A DNA stretch of 64,000 nucleotides from Gracilimonas sp040882225. Its GTDB lineage: Bacteria > Bacteroidota > Rhodothermia > Balneolales > Balneolaceae. The stretch covers positions 9,538 through 73,537 of the forward strand of contig JBBEBR010000019.1 of NCBI GenBank assembly GCA_040882225.1. Direction: 5' to 3'. The notes below the pieces were generated by a model. The model worked only from the letters and a program-made list of their open reading frames with translations, made no database searches and had not been told where the DNA came from. This document shows positions 1 through 7,372 of the stretch, in pieces (within the stretch, counting starts at the first letter, position 1; each line of letters begins with the position of its first letter). The translations under genes and the position numbers were made by a program.

Positions 1-1
1 A

Positions 2-61
2 AACGTCGTTGTGGGTGATGAAATTAAGTTGCAGCTGAACGTTCAGTTTGTGAAAAATTAA
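2..61 (+). CDS. 3' end of a probable YceI-family protein (partial)
   Basis: An open frame enters from the left edge and ends in TAA at 59-61, giving 19 residues that finish GDEIKLQLNVQFVKN. The GDEIKL-x-L-x-V-x-x-V-K ending is the usual last beta strand of YceI-like lipocalin-fold proteins. A complete YceI gene lies at 4384-4965, so this would be a second family member. The fragment is short, so the family call is tentative. Confidence 0.4.
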   Translation, partial: NVVVGDEIKLQLNVQFVKN

Positions 62-103
62 CTGACGGCCTATATCCCCATATACCATAAGCGGGTGTCT
101 TTC

Positions 104-1039
104 TTAGAGGATATCCGTTTTTTTTATTTCAAGAATTTTTTTGTCCCAGTCACCTTTTGTAGCGGCTGCCTCGTAAGTAGATTTCAAAAACTGAAGCAAT
201 AGTTCATCAGGATTCGCTGCTTTTTGCACCGCTTCATAGGATAAGAGATATTCTCCCAAGTCTTCAGAATACCAAGCTTCTTGTGGTTTTATATCAGCTG
301 TACGATATCCATCCGGTTCCGGATATGCATACGAATAGAAAGCCGCTTCTCCCAAACCTGTCCCCGGCCAGAAGCCCGCACTTGCCAGTTCGTGGGAATA
401 ACTTTCTTCCATGACCCAATCCGGACAGTTGGGAATTCCCCCCGGATGTTTCGGAGCCGGCCTGCCGGAGAAACGGGTAACGGCCATATCAAAGGCACCC
501 CAAAAAAAGTGAATGGGGCTTGCTTTACCCAAAAATCCGGATTGGAATTTTACAAAAACCCTGTGAACATTAGTAAGAGCCAACCAAAAATCTCGTATGG
601 TATCCGCATCATAAAGTGTTTGTACTGTATTTTCCGGAAAAGGGACAATAGGGTCGGGCAGTTCTACCGGCTTGGGATATATGTCGATATCAATATTTAG
701 CTGCTTGAGGACAGTGTGCGTTTTATGATAGAAATCCGCGACCGACATCGTTTCCAGATCAAAATAAGCCTCTTTGCCGTTTACCTTCCGGATCTCCAAC
801 CTGTGATCTATGAAATTAAACTCAATTTCAAATCCTCCTGTGGAATGTGGGATTAACGATGTAGTTAAGCCTCGGGATGAAACATACAGTGCTACATGCC
901 AATAATGATTTATCGGAGGCATGTGTTCCAGCTTTATTTTTCCGATTATTTGCGACCAAAGGTGTATTGCTTCAAGAGACTTTTGCCAATCGGTTGGAGC
1001 GGGTAGTTTCGGCCAAGTATGATAAACTTGATTTCTCAT
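104..1039 (-). CDS. DUF5996 family protein
   Basis: This 311-residue soluble protein has no signal peptide or membrane segment. It opens with a TWPKLP-x-PTDWQ stretch and carries a central block FFWGAFDMAVTRFSGR followed by HPGG and the tyrosine-rich AAFYSYAYPEP, which I recognise as the DUF5996 family pattern; length is normal for the family. No reaction is known. It is transcribed away from the Crp/Fnr gene with about 264 bp between the two starts, and it converges on the partial gene at the left edge. The ATG at 1037-1039 is the natural start because the frame opens only shortly before it. Function remains unknown; the family call is fairly secure. Confidence 0.75.
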   Translation of the reverse strand: MRNQVYHTWPKLPAPTDWQKSLEAIHLWSQIIGKIKLEHMPPINHYWHVALYVSSRGLTTSLIPHSTGGFEIEFNFIDHRLEIRKVNGKEAYFDLETMSVADFYHKTHTVLKQLNIDIDIYPKPVELPDPIVPFPENTVQTLYDADTIRDFWLALTNVHRVFVKFQSGFLGKASPIHFFWGAFDMAVTRFSGRPAPKHPGGIPNCPDWVMEESYSHELASAGFWPGTGLGEAAFYSYAYPEPDGYRTADIKPQEAWYSEDLGEYLLSYEAVQKAANPDELLLQFLKSTYEAAATKGDWDKKILEIKKTDIL

Positions 1040-1303
1040 TGTTTTTTTTCTTTCCAGTTTTGTGAATATATAATTTTAAGAGGGCTTTGCACAACCGGGC
1101 TATTTAGCCAATGTCTGTGTTATCAATTGGTTTAAAATTCCCACATATGTTCTATACTGCGATTGCCTGAGATTAATGTTTAACCTGGTTTAGAATTGAT
1201 CCAGTCTTGAAGAGAAAGGGGTGGTTCTGATTTTCGCTTTGTAGATTATCACTTTTAGAACTCCTACATTAGATTAATGTCAATGTTTTATATCTGATTA
1301 TAT

Positions 1304-1879
1304 ATGTTCGAACAACTGTATAAAAGTTTCCATCAACATGTTTCGCTAACAAATGAAGAGTGGGAATTGTGCAAAAATAATTTCCGCCCTAAACGAATGC
1401 TCAAACGACAATTCTTACTTCAAGAGGGAGATGTTTGTCGTGAACTCGCCTTTGTAGAGAAGGGAGCGCTTTATTCCTACTCCGTAGATTCGAAAGGTAA
1501 TCAGCATGTCATTCGTTTCGCTTTTGATGGATGGTGGATGGCAAATCTGCAAAGCTTCTTCACCGGTGACCCCAGCCGGTTAAACATTGAACTGCTTGAA
1601 GACAGCGAGCTCCTCGTTCTCGACCTTAAAAACCACGAAACTCTTCTTGAAAAAATTCCAGCTTATGAGCGATATCATCGCATTATCATTCAGAATGCGT
1701 ATGTAGCCCTTCAACAACGCGTGGAAAATGCCTTAGGACTTACAGCCGAAGAGAAGTATTCCCGCCTGATAAAACAGAGTCCTGAGTTTATGAACCGCGT
1801 TCCTCTACACCTTGTGGCTTCATATTTAGGGGTTAGCCCCGAAACTTTAAGCAGGGTGCGTGCAAGCTTCAGTCGTTAG
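1304..1879 (+). CDS. Crp/Fnr family transcriptional regulator
   Basis: The 191-residue protein has an N-terminal cyclic-nucleotide-binding-like beta barrel (about residues 25-115, including the GDVCRELAFVEKGALYSYS region), a dimerisation helix (about 118-145) and a C-terminal winged helix (about 150-191). The recognition helix reads SPETLSRVRA, so Glu180, Ser183 and Arg184 occupy the E-x-x-S-R positions that in E. coli FNR read TTGAT half-sites. It lacks the FNR iron-sulfur cysteine set (only Cys23 and Cys45), so the signal is not obviously oxygen via a cluster. A perfect TTGAT-N4-ATCAA box begins 38 bp after its stop codon and heads the following redox operon, which makes that operon its likely target. 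Ligand unknown. Confidence 0.88.
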   Translation: MFEQLYKSFHQHVSLTNEEWELCKNNFRPKRMLKRQFLLQEGDVCRELAFVEKGALYSYSVDSKGNQHVIRFAFDGWWMANLQSFFTGDPSRLNIELLEDSELLVLDLKNHETLLEKIPAYERYHRIIIQNAYVALQQRVENALGLTAEEKYSRLIKQSPEFMNRVPLHLVASYLGVSPETLSRVRASFSR

Positions 1880-1916
1880 CATTTAGCTTCTTTTAGGATA
1901 TTGTCCGGCTCTGACC

Positions 1917-1955
1917 TTGATATATATCAAGGGTTTTTCTTAGCACATATCAATG
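1917..1955 (+). promoter_or_regulatory. FNR-type box and conserved 39-bp element, copy 1
   Basis: TTGATATATATCAA (1917-1930) is a perfect TTGAT-N4-ATCAA palindrome. It is followed by a conserved tail, GG-TTTTTCTTAGCACATATCA-ATG, that recurs almost unchanged at 9507-9545 and 10494-10532. Conservation beyond the palindrome suggests that the promoter core is included. The box is about 130 bp before the ATG at 2061. Binding by the neighbouring Crp/Fnr protein is an inference. Confidence 0.7.
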
Positions 1956-2060
1956 AGAAGAGAGTATGGGTGGGTTAAATTTGTAGCAGAAAGTTTTGTG
2001 AAGCCTCAGGCTTATCAAAGCCTTCTATCAACAAAAAAGACTGCAAAACAGAACACTACT

Positions 2061-2726
2061 ATGTCTATTACAAAACAAACGATTGCCATAATCGGAGCCG
2101 GTGGTAACATGGGCTCAGCCATAGCAAAAAGTATTGCGGGAGGAAACTATCGCCTGCTTCTTTTTGACAGAGAACCCGAGCGATTGAGCTCACTATCTAA
2201 AGAAATTCAAGAGGCTCATCCAAACACTGATCTGGACCTGATGAACTGTGTCCACGACTGTAGTTGGGAAGCGGATATCATCATTTTGGCCGTCCCTCAT
2301 AACGCAGAAAAGGAGATAGCCGACAAGATACGTGATGTCGCCACCCAGAAAATTGTAATCAGTATTGCCAATCCGATAAACGAGGATTTCAGCAAACTTA
2401 CTACAGCTCCCGACAGCAGTGCGGCCGAAGAGTTGCAGCAATGGTTACCGCATTCGAAAATCATAAAAGCTTTTAATACCACTTTCGCAGCCGATTTTGA
2501 ACAACCGGTTATCGACAGTAAACAGGCGGATGCCTTTATCGCCGGTGACGACGAGGAAGCTTTGCAAACCGTAAACGAACTTGTAGAAACAGTGGGATTT
2601 AATCCGATCATTGCTGGAGATCTGAGGGTAAGTGGCACGCTCGAACGTATGCAGCTATTGCTAATGCAACTCACCATGAAAAATAATTACAACTGGCTTG
2701 CAGGCTGGAAAATTCTGCACAACTAA
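2061..2726 (+). CDS. NAD(P)-binding reductase, F420-dependent NADP reductase-like
   Basis: A 221-residue Rossmann-fold protein with the dinucleotide motif GAGGNMGSAIA near its N terminus, a IIILAVPHNAEKEIAD segment and NPI-N-E motif, as in the NADPH-dependent F420 reductase/ProC-like family. An in-frame ATG exists at 1953, but it lies at the edge of the conserved regulatory element and would add 36 residues ahead of the Rossmann strand, so ATG 2061 is preferred. It is the first gene of a same-strand run to 6922. The substrate cannot be read from the sequence; a general NAD(P)H-dependent reductase role in redox stress is inferred from the neighbours. Confidence 0.75.
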   Translation: MSITKQTIAIIGAGGNMGSAIAKSIAGGNYRLLLFDREPERLSSLSKEIQEAHPNTDLDLMNCVHDCSWEADIIILAVPHNAEKEIADKIRDVATQKIVISIANPINEDFSKLTTAPDSSAAEELQQWLPHSKIIKAFNTTFAADFEQPVIDSKQADAFIAGDDEEALQTVNELVETVGFNPIIAGDLRVSGTLERMQLLLMQLTMKNNYNWLAGWKILHN

Positions 2727-2755
2727 TTAATCATTTAACTCAAAAAGGCAAGATT

Positions 2756-3613
2756 ATGATACTTATAACCGGAGCAAACGGATCTTTAGGATCACAAACA
2801 ATTAATTTTCTAATGGATAAAAATCCCGACAGCGACATTGTCGGACTCGTCCGAAGCGAAGAAAAAGGAGCCAAATTAAAGAAAAAAGACGTTGAAATTA
2901 GAATTGGTGATTACAACGATTACCCTTCATTAGAAAAGGCTGTTGTGGGAATCGATACCCTGTTGCTGATTTCATCGAGCACCTTGGAAGGACGTGTTGC
3001 ACAACACAAAAATATTATTAAAGCAGCCCGGAAAGCCGGAGTAAAACAGATATTCTATACCAGCATTGTACAGGCCGACAAAAAACTGAGTCCGCTTTCA
3101 TTAGACCATGCTGAAACCGAAGAACTCATAAAGGAGTCAGGTATTCCGTACACCATTTACCGGAATACATTCTATGCCGAATTTTTGCCACTGTTCCTGG
3201 GTGATGCTCTTGAAACCGGCGAATGGGCTTTTCCATCCGATGGCAAAGCCATCAATCTGGCACTACGCTCAGAAATGGCAGAAGCCCTGGCTAATGGATT
3301 GGCTGATTTCGAAAAGCATGAGAATAGCATCTATGAAATTACTTCGGGACGTGCTTACACACTCGTTGAAATAGCTGAAATGCTGAGCAACTCTTTCGGC
3401 AAGGAAATCACCTATACGGATATATCCGTTTCGGAATTTAAAAATATGCTGAAAGAAATCGGTCTGCCTGAAGAGCAGATTGCCATGAGCGTCATGACTG
3501 CTACCACCTTTGTCAATGGTGCACTCAACTTTACTTATGATGATCTGGAGAAGCTGCTTGGGCGCGAGCCTGCGGGATTGGAATCATTTATATCAACATT
3601 CACAAATAATTAA
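2756..3613 (+). CDS. NmrA/QorB-like NAD(P)H-binding protein
   Basis: This 285-residue atypical short-chain dehydrogenase starts with ILITGANGSLGSQT, the GxxGxxG NADP-binding loop, and continues with the VGLVRS and IRIGDYNDYPSLEKA segments typical of NmrA/QorB (quinone oxidoreductase 2) proteins. The catalytic YxxxK of classical SDRs is absent, as expected for this branch. It follows the F420-reductase-like gene by 29 bp, with an AAGG-type ribosome site. Related proteins reduce quinones or sense the NADP/NADPH ratio; with FMN reductase, VOC and pirin genes downstream, a quinone or electrophile detoxification role is likely but unproven. Confidence 0.8.
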   Translation: MILITGANGSLGSQTINFLMDKNPDSDIVGLVRSEEKGAKLKKKDVEIRIGDYNDYPSLEKAVVGIDTLLLISSSTLEGRVAQHKNIIKAARKAGVKQIFYTSIVQADKKLSPLSLDHAETEELIKESGIPYTIYRNTFYAEFLPLFLGDALETGEWAFPSDGKAINLALRSEMAEALANGLADFEKHENSIYEITSGRAYTLVEIAEMLSNSFGKEITYTDISVSEFKNMLKEIGLPEEQIAMSVMTATTFVNGALNFTYDDLEKLLGREPAGLESFISTFTNN

Positions 3614-3632
3614 ACAGATAAAAAATATAGTC

Positions 3633-4337
3633 ATGAAAGTAGAAATTTGGTCAGATATCATGTGTCCGTTTTGCTACATCGGCAAGCGGAATTTTGAACA
3701 TGCTTTGGAGCAGTTTGATGATAAAAATGAAATCGACATTCAGTGGCGAAGCTTCGAGCTTGCTCCTGAAATGGAAACAGATCCGTCTAAAAACACCTAT
3801 GAATATTTAGCGGAAAAGAAAGGCTGGACACTGGACTATACCAAAAAAGTTCATGCTCAGTTAACGGAAACGGCTAGAGAAGCCGGGCTGGATTATAATT
3901 TTGATACGGTTGTACCCGCCAACAGCTTCAACGCTCACCGCCTTCTTCATTTGGCTGCGGACCATCAATTGCAGAACGAATTGAAAGAACGTCTTTTTGC
4001 CTCCCATTTCACCGAGGGTAAAAATATCGACGACAAAGAAACCCTGGTTCAACTGGGAGTTGAAATTGGTTTGCCGGAAGAAAAAATCCGTGAAATATTG
4101 CAAAGTGATTTATATGCCGATGAAGTAGAGAATGACAAATATGCGGCTCGGCAAGTGGGTGTTCAGGGCGTACCTTTCTTTGTTTTGAACAACAAATATG
4201 CAGTTTCAGGAGCACAGCCAAGTGAGGTATTTCTGGAAGCTCTGCAAAAAGCATATAAAGAATTCGAAGAGGAAAACAGTGCTGATGTCATTACAAATAC
4301 AGACGGAGCGGCCTGTTCACCAGGTGGCAATTGCTAA
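3633..4337 (+). CDS. FrnE-like DsbA-family oxidoreductase
   Basis: A 234-residue thioredoxin-fold protein beginning MKVEIWSDIMCPFCYIGK, with the active-site CPFC pair at Cys11 and Cys14, a helical insertion, and the cis-Pro loop in GVQGVPFFVLN near residue 175. This is the FrnE/2-hydroxychromene-2-carboxylate isomerase-like branch of DsbA, usually cytoplasmic; no signal peptide is visible. The tail ends AACSPGGNC, adding two cysteines. A longer in-frame extension upstream overlaps the preceding gene, so the ATG at 3633 is preferred. It probably acts in disulfide chemistry within the redox-stress operon. Confidence 0.85.
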   Translation: MKVEIWSDIMCPFCYIGKRNFEHALEQFDDKNEIDIQWRSFELAPEMETDPSKNTYEYLAEKKGWTLDYTKKVHAQLTETAREAGLDYNFDTVVPANSFNAHRLLHLAADHQLQNELKERLFASHFTEGKNIDDKETLVQLGVEIGLPEEKIREILQSDLYADEVENDKYAARQVGVQGVPFFVLNNKYAVSGAQPSEVFLEALQKAYKEFEEENSADVITNTDGAACSPGGNC

Positions 4338-4383
4338 CACACAACAATTATTATTAAATCACAAACACAATCAAAACAGCACA

Positions 4384-4965
4384 ATGAAAAAACTAACATT
4401 TATTTTATCACTACTCATTCTTCCCGTTTCTGTATTTGCCCAGGATACCTGGGTGCAAGACCCCGCGCACTCGAAGCTCGGCTTTACGGTCACTCACCTC
4501 GGCATTGCTGATGTGCCGGGGCATTTCGGAGACTTTGATGTTACTATCAAAGCATCAGAAGGCGATTTCAGTGATGCTCAGGTAGAATTGACCGTGCAAA
4601 CGGCCTCTATCGATACTCGTGTAGAACAGCGCAACGACCACCTTAAAAGTGCGGATTTCTTCGACGTGGAAAAATTTCCCGCTATGAGTTTTAAAAGCAC
4701 GGGCATTAAAAAAGTTGCCGATAATACGTACGAACTGACCGGTGACCTTACACTTCTTGGAGTTACCAAACCGGCTACCGTTACCATGCTTTACCGTGGT
4801 ACTGTTGAAAATCCTATGGCTGAGGGTGCTCCTGCGGCAGGAATTCAGATCACAGGAACCATTGACCGATCAGAGTTTGACTTAGGTAACGGATTTCCGC
4901 CGCCGATGATTAGCAATGAAGTGCGGATTAAAGCAGACGGAGAGTTTGGACTTGCCAATCAGTAA
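4384..4965 (+). CDS. YceI family periplasmic protein
   Basis: This 193-residue protein has a clean signal peptide (MKK, then a leucine/isoleucine-rich core, ending VFAQ) and the full YceI lipocalin-like domain: WVQDPAHSKLGFTVTHLG, DFDVTIKASEGDFSDA, a RNDHLKSADFFDVEKFP block and a FDLGNGFPPPMISNEVRI ending. YceI proteins bind polyisoprenoid or quinone-like lipids in the periplasm and are often stress-induced. The gene lies 46 bp after the FrnE-like gene and is followed by a strong hairpin. The ATG at 4384 is chosen because it directly precedes the signal peptide. Confidence 0.88.
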   Translation: MKKLTFILSLLILPVSVFAQDTWVQDPAHSKLGFTVTHLGIADVPGHFGDFDVTIKASEGDFSDAQVELTVQTASIDTRVEQRNDHLKSADFFDVEKFPAMSFKSTGIKKVADNTYELTGDLTLLGVTKPATVTMLYRGTVENPMAEGAPAAGIQITGTIDRSEFDLGNGFPPPMISNEVRIKADGEFGLANQ

Positions 4966-4977
4966 ATAATTGATTTG

Positions 4978-5021
4978 ATGAGACCCGCCCCGAAGGATCG
5001 GGAGAATTTTGCGGGTCTCAT
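4978..5021 (+). terminator. Strong intergenic hairpin after YceI
   Basis: ATGAGACCCGC (4978-4988) and GCGGGTCTCAT (5011-5021) form a perfect 11-bp stem, and a second short CCCG/CGGG stem sits inside it. No T-run follows; the next bases are A-rich. It may be a bidirectional or partial terminator or an RNA-processing/stability hairpin that lowers expression of the downstream FMN reductase gene. Confidence 0.5.
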
Positions 5022-5043
5022 AACCAAAAAATAAATCGACTTT

Positions 5044-5616
5044 ATGTACAAACTAAAAGTTATCTCCTCAACAACTCGACCCGGCAGAAAAGGCCCCATT
5101 ATGGCAAACTGGATTGCTGAAACAGCAGAACAGCACGGCAGTTTTGATGTAGAACTGCTGGATCTCGGGGAAATTGATCTGCCGATTATGGATGAACCTA
5201 ATCATCCGAGATTAAAAAAGTATAAGCATCTACATACCAAACAATGGAGCGCTAAAATTGAAGAAGCAGATGCATTCATTTTTGTAACGGCTGAATATAA
5301 TCACACCTACCCGGCATCTTTGCAAAATGCTCTGCAGTATTTATCCCAGGAATGGAATTATAAGGCAGCCGGTATTTTAAGCTACGGCGGCGTATCGGCA
5401 GGAACCAGGGCTTTTAACGATTTAAAAAGAGACTTGGTAACTTTTAAAACGGTTCCTCTGATGGAGGCGGTAAATATTCCGTTCTTTACTCAATTTATAA
5501 ATGAGGAAGACCGGCTTATTCCCAACGAAGTAATGGAACAATCTGCCGGTGCCATGTTAGAGGAATTGGCGCGAGGGACAGCCGGATTGAAAGTCATTAA
5601 AGAAAAAAGGATGTGA
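5044..5616 (+). CDS. NADPH-dependent FMN reductase family protein
   Basis: A 190-residue flavodoxin-fold protein. The N-terminal SSTRPGRKGP loop binds the FMN phosphate, and the AEYNHTYPASLQNAL and SYGGVSAGTRA segments are characteristic of NADPH-dependent FMN/azo/quinone reductases of the YieF/SsuE type. No signal peptide, so cytoplasmic. It is separated from YceI by the hairpin at 4978-5021, and a VOC protein follows 66 bp downstream. It likely makes two-electron reductions of quinones or nitro/azo compounds; the precise substrate is unknown. Confidence 0.85.
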   Translation: MYKLKVISSTTRPGRKGPIMANWIAETAEQHGSFDVELLDLGEIDLPIMDEPNHPRLKKYKHLHTKQWSAKIEEADAFIFVTAEYNHTYPASLQNALQYLSQEWNYKAAGILSYGGVSAGTRAFNDLKRDLVTFKTVPLMEAVNIPFFTQFINEEDRLIPNEVMEQSAGAMLEELARGTAGLKVIKEKRM

Positions 5617-5682
5617 GTGTTTAATCCTTTACCTGACTTATGAAATATGCGAAAACAATGAAATTCAAAAAAAATAAGTGCC

Positions 5683-6174
5683 ATGAATAACAAATATACA
5701 ACACCTGCCGAAACCCGAATCGGACACATACACTTGAAAGTATCTGACATAGACCGGGCACTCGAATTTTACCGCGACCTGCTGGGCTTTGAACTTACAA
5801 CCATGTATGGAGACCAGGCTGCCTTTCTATCGGCCGGCGGATACCATCACCATATCGGATTGAATACCTGGCATAGCAAAGGTGGTCCACCCGCTCCCCG
5901 GAACAGTGCAGGACTGTTTCATACCGCCTTCTTGTATTCCACACGAAAAGATTTAGCTCAAATTTTACAACGCCTCATTGATGAGGGCTATCCCATCAGC
6001 GGGGCCAGTGATCATGGGGTATCAGAAGCCATTTATTTGAATGATCCGGATGGAAATGGCGTGGAACTATATCGTGATCGCCCCCGGGAGGAATGGGAAT
6101 ATGCTGAAGATGGCTCGGTCAAAATGGTCACCGAACCACTTGATTTGCAGGACCTACTACAAGAACTAATCTAA
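5683..6174 (+). CDS. VOC family protein (glyoxalase/ring-cleaving dioxygenase-like)
   Basis: A 163-residue vicinal-oxygen-chelate protein. It contains IGHIHLKVSDIDRALEFYRDLLGFEL at the N terminus, GGYHHHIGLNTW in the middle and DPDGNGVELYRDRP at the C terminus, giving the His/His/Glu metal-ligand pattern of the extradiol-dioxygenase-like branch. It resembles one half of CatE-type catechol 2,3-dioxygenases, which are induced by quinone stress in Firmicutes. It ends 7 bp before the pirin gene, so the two are probably co-translated. Whether it is a dioxygenase, an isomerase or a glutathione-independent detoxifier is not decidable here. Confidence 0.85.
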   Translation: MNNKYTTPAETRIGHIHLKVSDIDRALEFYRDLLGFELTTMYGDQAAFLSAGGYHHHIGLNTWHSKGGPPAPRNSAGLFHTAFLYSTRKDLAQILQRLIDEGYPISGASDHGVSEAIYLNDPDGNGVELYRDRPREEWEYAEDGSVKMVTEPLDLQDLLQELI

Positions 6175-6181
6175 ATATATT

Positions 6182-6922
6182 ATGATACACATTTCAAAAG
6201 CCGATAAACGTCGCAAAGTGAGCCGTGGCCCATTTACTTCTCGATTTCTTCCATTAGGCACTACGCTGGAAAACTCTGCCGATCATGGGATTGCCCAGAT
6301 CGGCCGGCTGGAACACGCCACTCTTGAGGGCGGTGCACTGGTGCCGATGCATATGCATCAGAACGAAGAAATTCTTTCTTACCTGCGAAAAGGCGCCATG
6401 CATCACAAAGACAGCGCCGGCAACGAAATTGCCATTCATAAAAAGCACTTAATGCTAATGAACGCCGGAAGTGGAATCCATCACGAAGAAGGAGTCCCCG
6501 AGGGTGACGAAACGGTTGAGATGCTTCAAATTTTTATCCGCCCCATTGCAGATAATTTGAAGCCAAAGGTTCAGTTTTATGAACCGAAAGAAGCCCACAG
6601 CCTAAACAATTGGCGGCTGCTTGCCGGACACGAACGCTCGGAAGCCCCTCTGCTATTCAGAAGTGAATTGGTGTTTTATGACTTACATCTCAAAAGCGGA
6701 AGCGCCATTGAAACTCCAAATCTAAACGGCCTTACCGGGTTTCTCTATCTGTTTAGTGGAAAAGCAGAAATCGAAGGACATAGCGAATTTATTGGGGAAG
6801 GCGACCAGATTATTATAAAAGATGAACAGCTGACTCTGAAGGCTAATGAGGATTCAGATATGGTCTTTTTTGTACTGGATGAGAAAGCGGATTATAGTAG
6901 AAATGGATTGTTTGCTAAATAG
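6182..6922 (+). CDS. Pirin family protein
   Basis: This 246-residue bicupin contains the pirin metal-binding sequence VPMHMHQNEEILSYLRKG (His57 and His59) and the second part of the site in SGIHHEEG (His99/His100, Glu101/Glu102). The C-terminal cupin half is more degenerate, as usual. Pirins are cytoplasmic Fe proteins; several bacterial members oxidise quercetin or respond to redox stress. It is the last gene in the run that begins at 2061; the next 450 bp hold no gene. No terminator hairpin is obvious after the stop codon. Confidence 0.88.
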   Translation: MIHISKADKRRKVSRGPFTSRFLPLGTTLENSADHGIAQIGRLEHATLEGGALVPMHMHQNEEILSYLRKGAMHHKDSAGNEIAIHKKHLMLMNAGSGIHHEEGVPEGDETVEMLQIFIRPIADNLKPKVQFYEPKEAHSLNNWRLLAGHERSEAPLLFRSELVFYDLHLKSGSAIETPNLNGLTGFLYLFSGKAEIEGHSEFIGEGDQIIIKDEQLTLKANEDSDMVFFVLDEKADYSRNGLFAK

Positions 6923-7277
6923 TTTTAACAGCAAAATTTTAAAGCCTTGTTAGCCAAAGTGTTTTCTTATTTCATTCCTGATTTTTCCTGTTAGGGCATC
7001 GTGCTTCTTCTTTTTTTGTCCATAGTGTCAATCGATTGGTAAGAGCATCCTTGCCAGTCTGTTGTCATTCTCTTTATTCTTCTTTTCAGTCGCGCAATGG
7101 GCATTTTGGAAAATTTCTCTTCCGGGTTTGGGCAGGCACACTCTTTAGCTGGCTTTGGTCTGCGGGTGGCTCTTAGCGGACAGCCAATGTGTGTGACTGC
7201 TGCGTCGGTTAATCGTATCTTTTAAATTCCCTGACATTTCCATACTGTCTATATATCCATTATCAAGGTTTTCAATA
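6923..7277. other. Intergenic DNA without a convincing gene
   Basis: No frame here has plausible coding character on either strand; a minus-strand frame that runs through 7145-7444 overlaps the 3' end of the deaminase-fusion gene and looks like noise. Base composition changes locally (T-rich runs, then a G/C-richer patch around 7130-7210). TCTTTTCAGTCG at 7081-7092 recurs at 9083-9094 on the other side of the fusion gene. No terminator or promoter could be assigned. Confidence 0.5.
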
Positions 7278-7372
7278 CTTGGACACCTTGTCCAAGTTCT
7301 TGTCCAAGTTCGTAAGGATTGCCCGTTTCCAAACCCAAGCTTGGACATCATGACCAAGTATTTGTCCAAGCT
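7278..7372. repeat. Cluster of inverted and direct TTGGACA/TGTCCAA motifs
   Basis: Five copies of TTGGACA or its complement lie within 95 bp (about 7279, 7289, 7301, 7341 and 7363). CTTGGAC (7278-7284) pairs with GTCCAAG (7290-7296), and AGCTTGGACA (7338-7347) pairs perfectly with TGTCCAAGCT (7363-7372). The last arm overlaps the stop codon of the minus-strand deaminase-fusion gene, so the cluster lies at its 3' end. It could be a terminator/RNA structure, a protein-binding array or a recombination site. Confidence 0.6.

Noticed and set aside
1953..2060. N-terminal extension of the F420-reductase-like protein
   Set aside because: It starts at the edge of the conserved regulatory element and adds a non-homologous stretch before the Rossmann strand.
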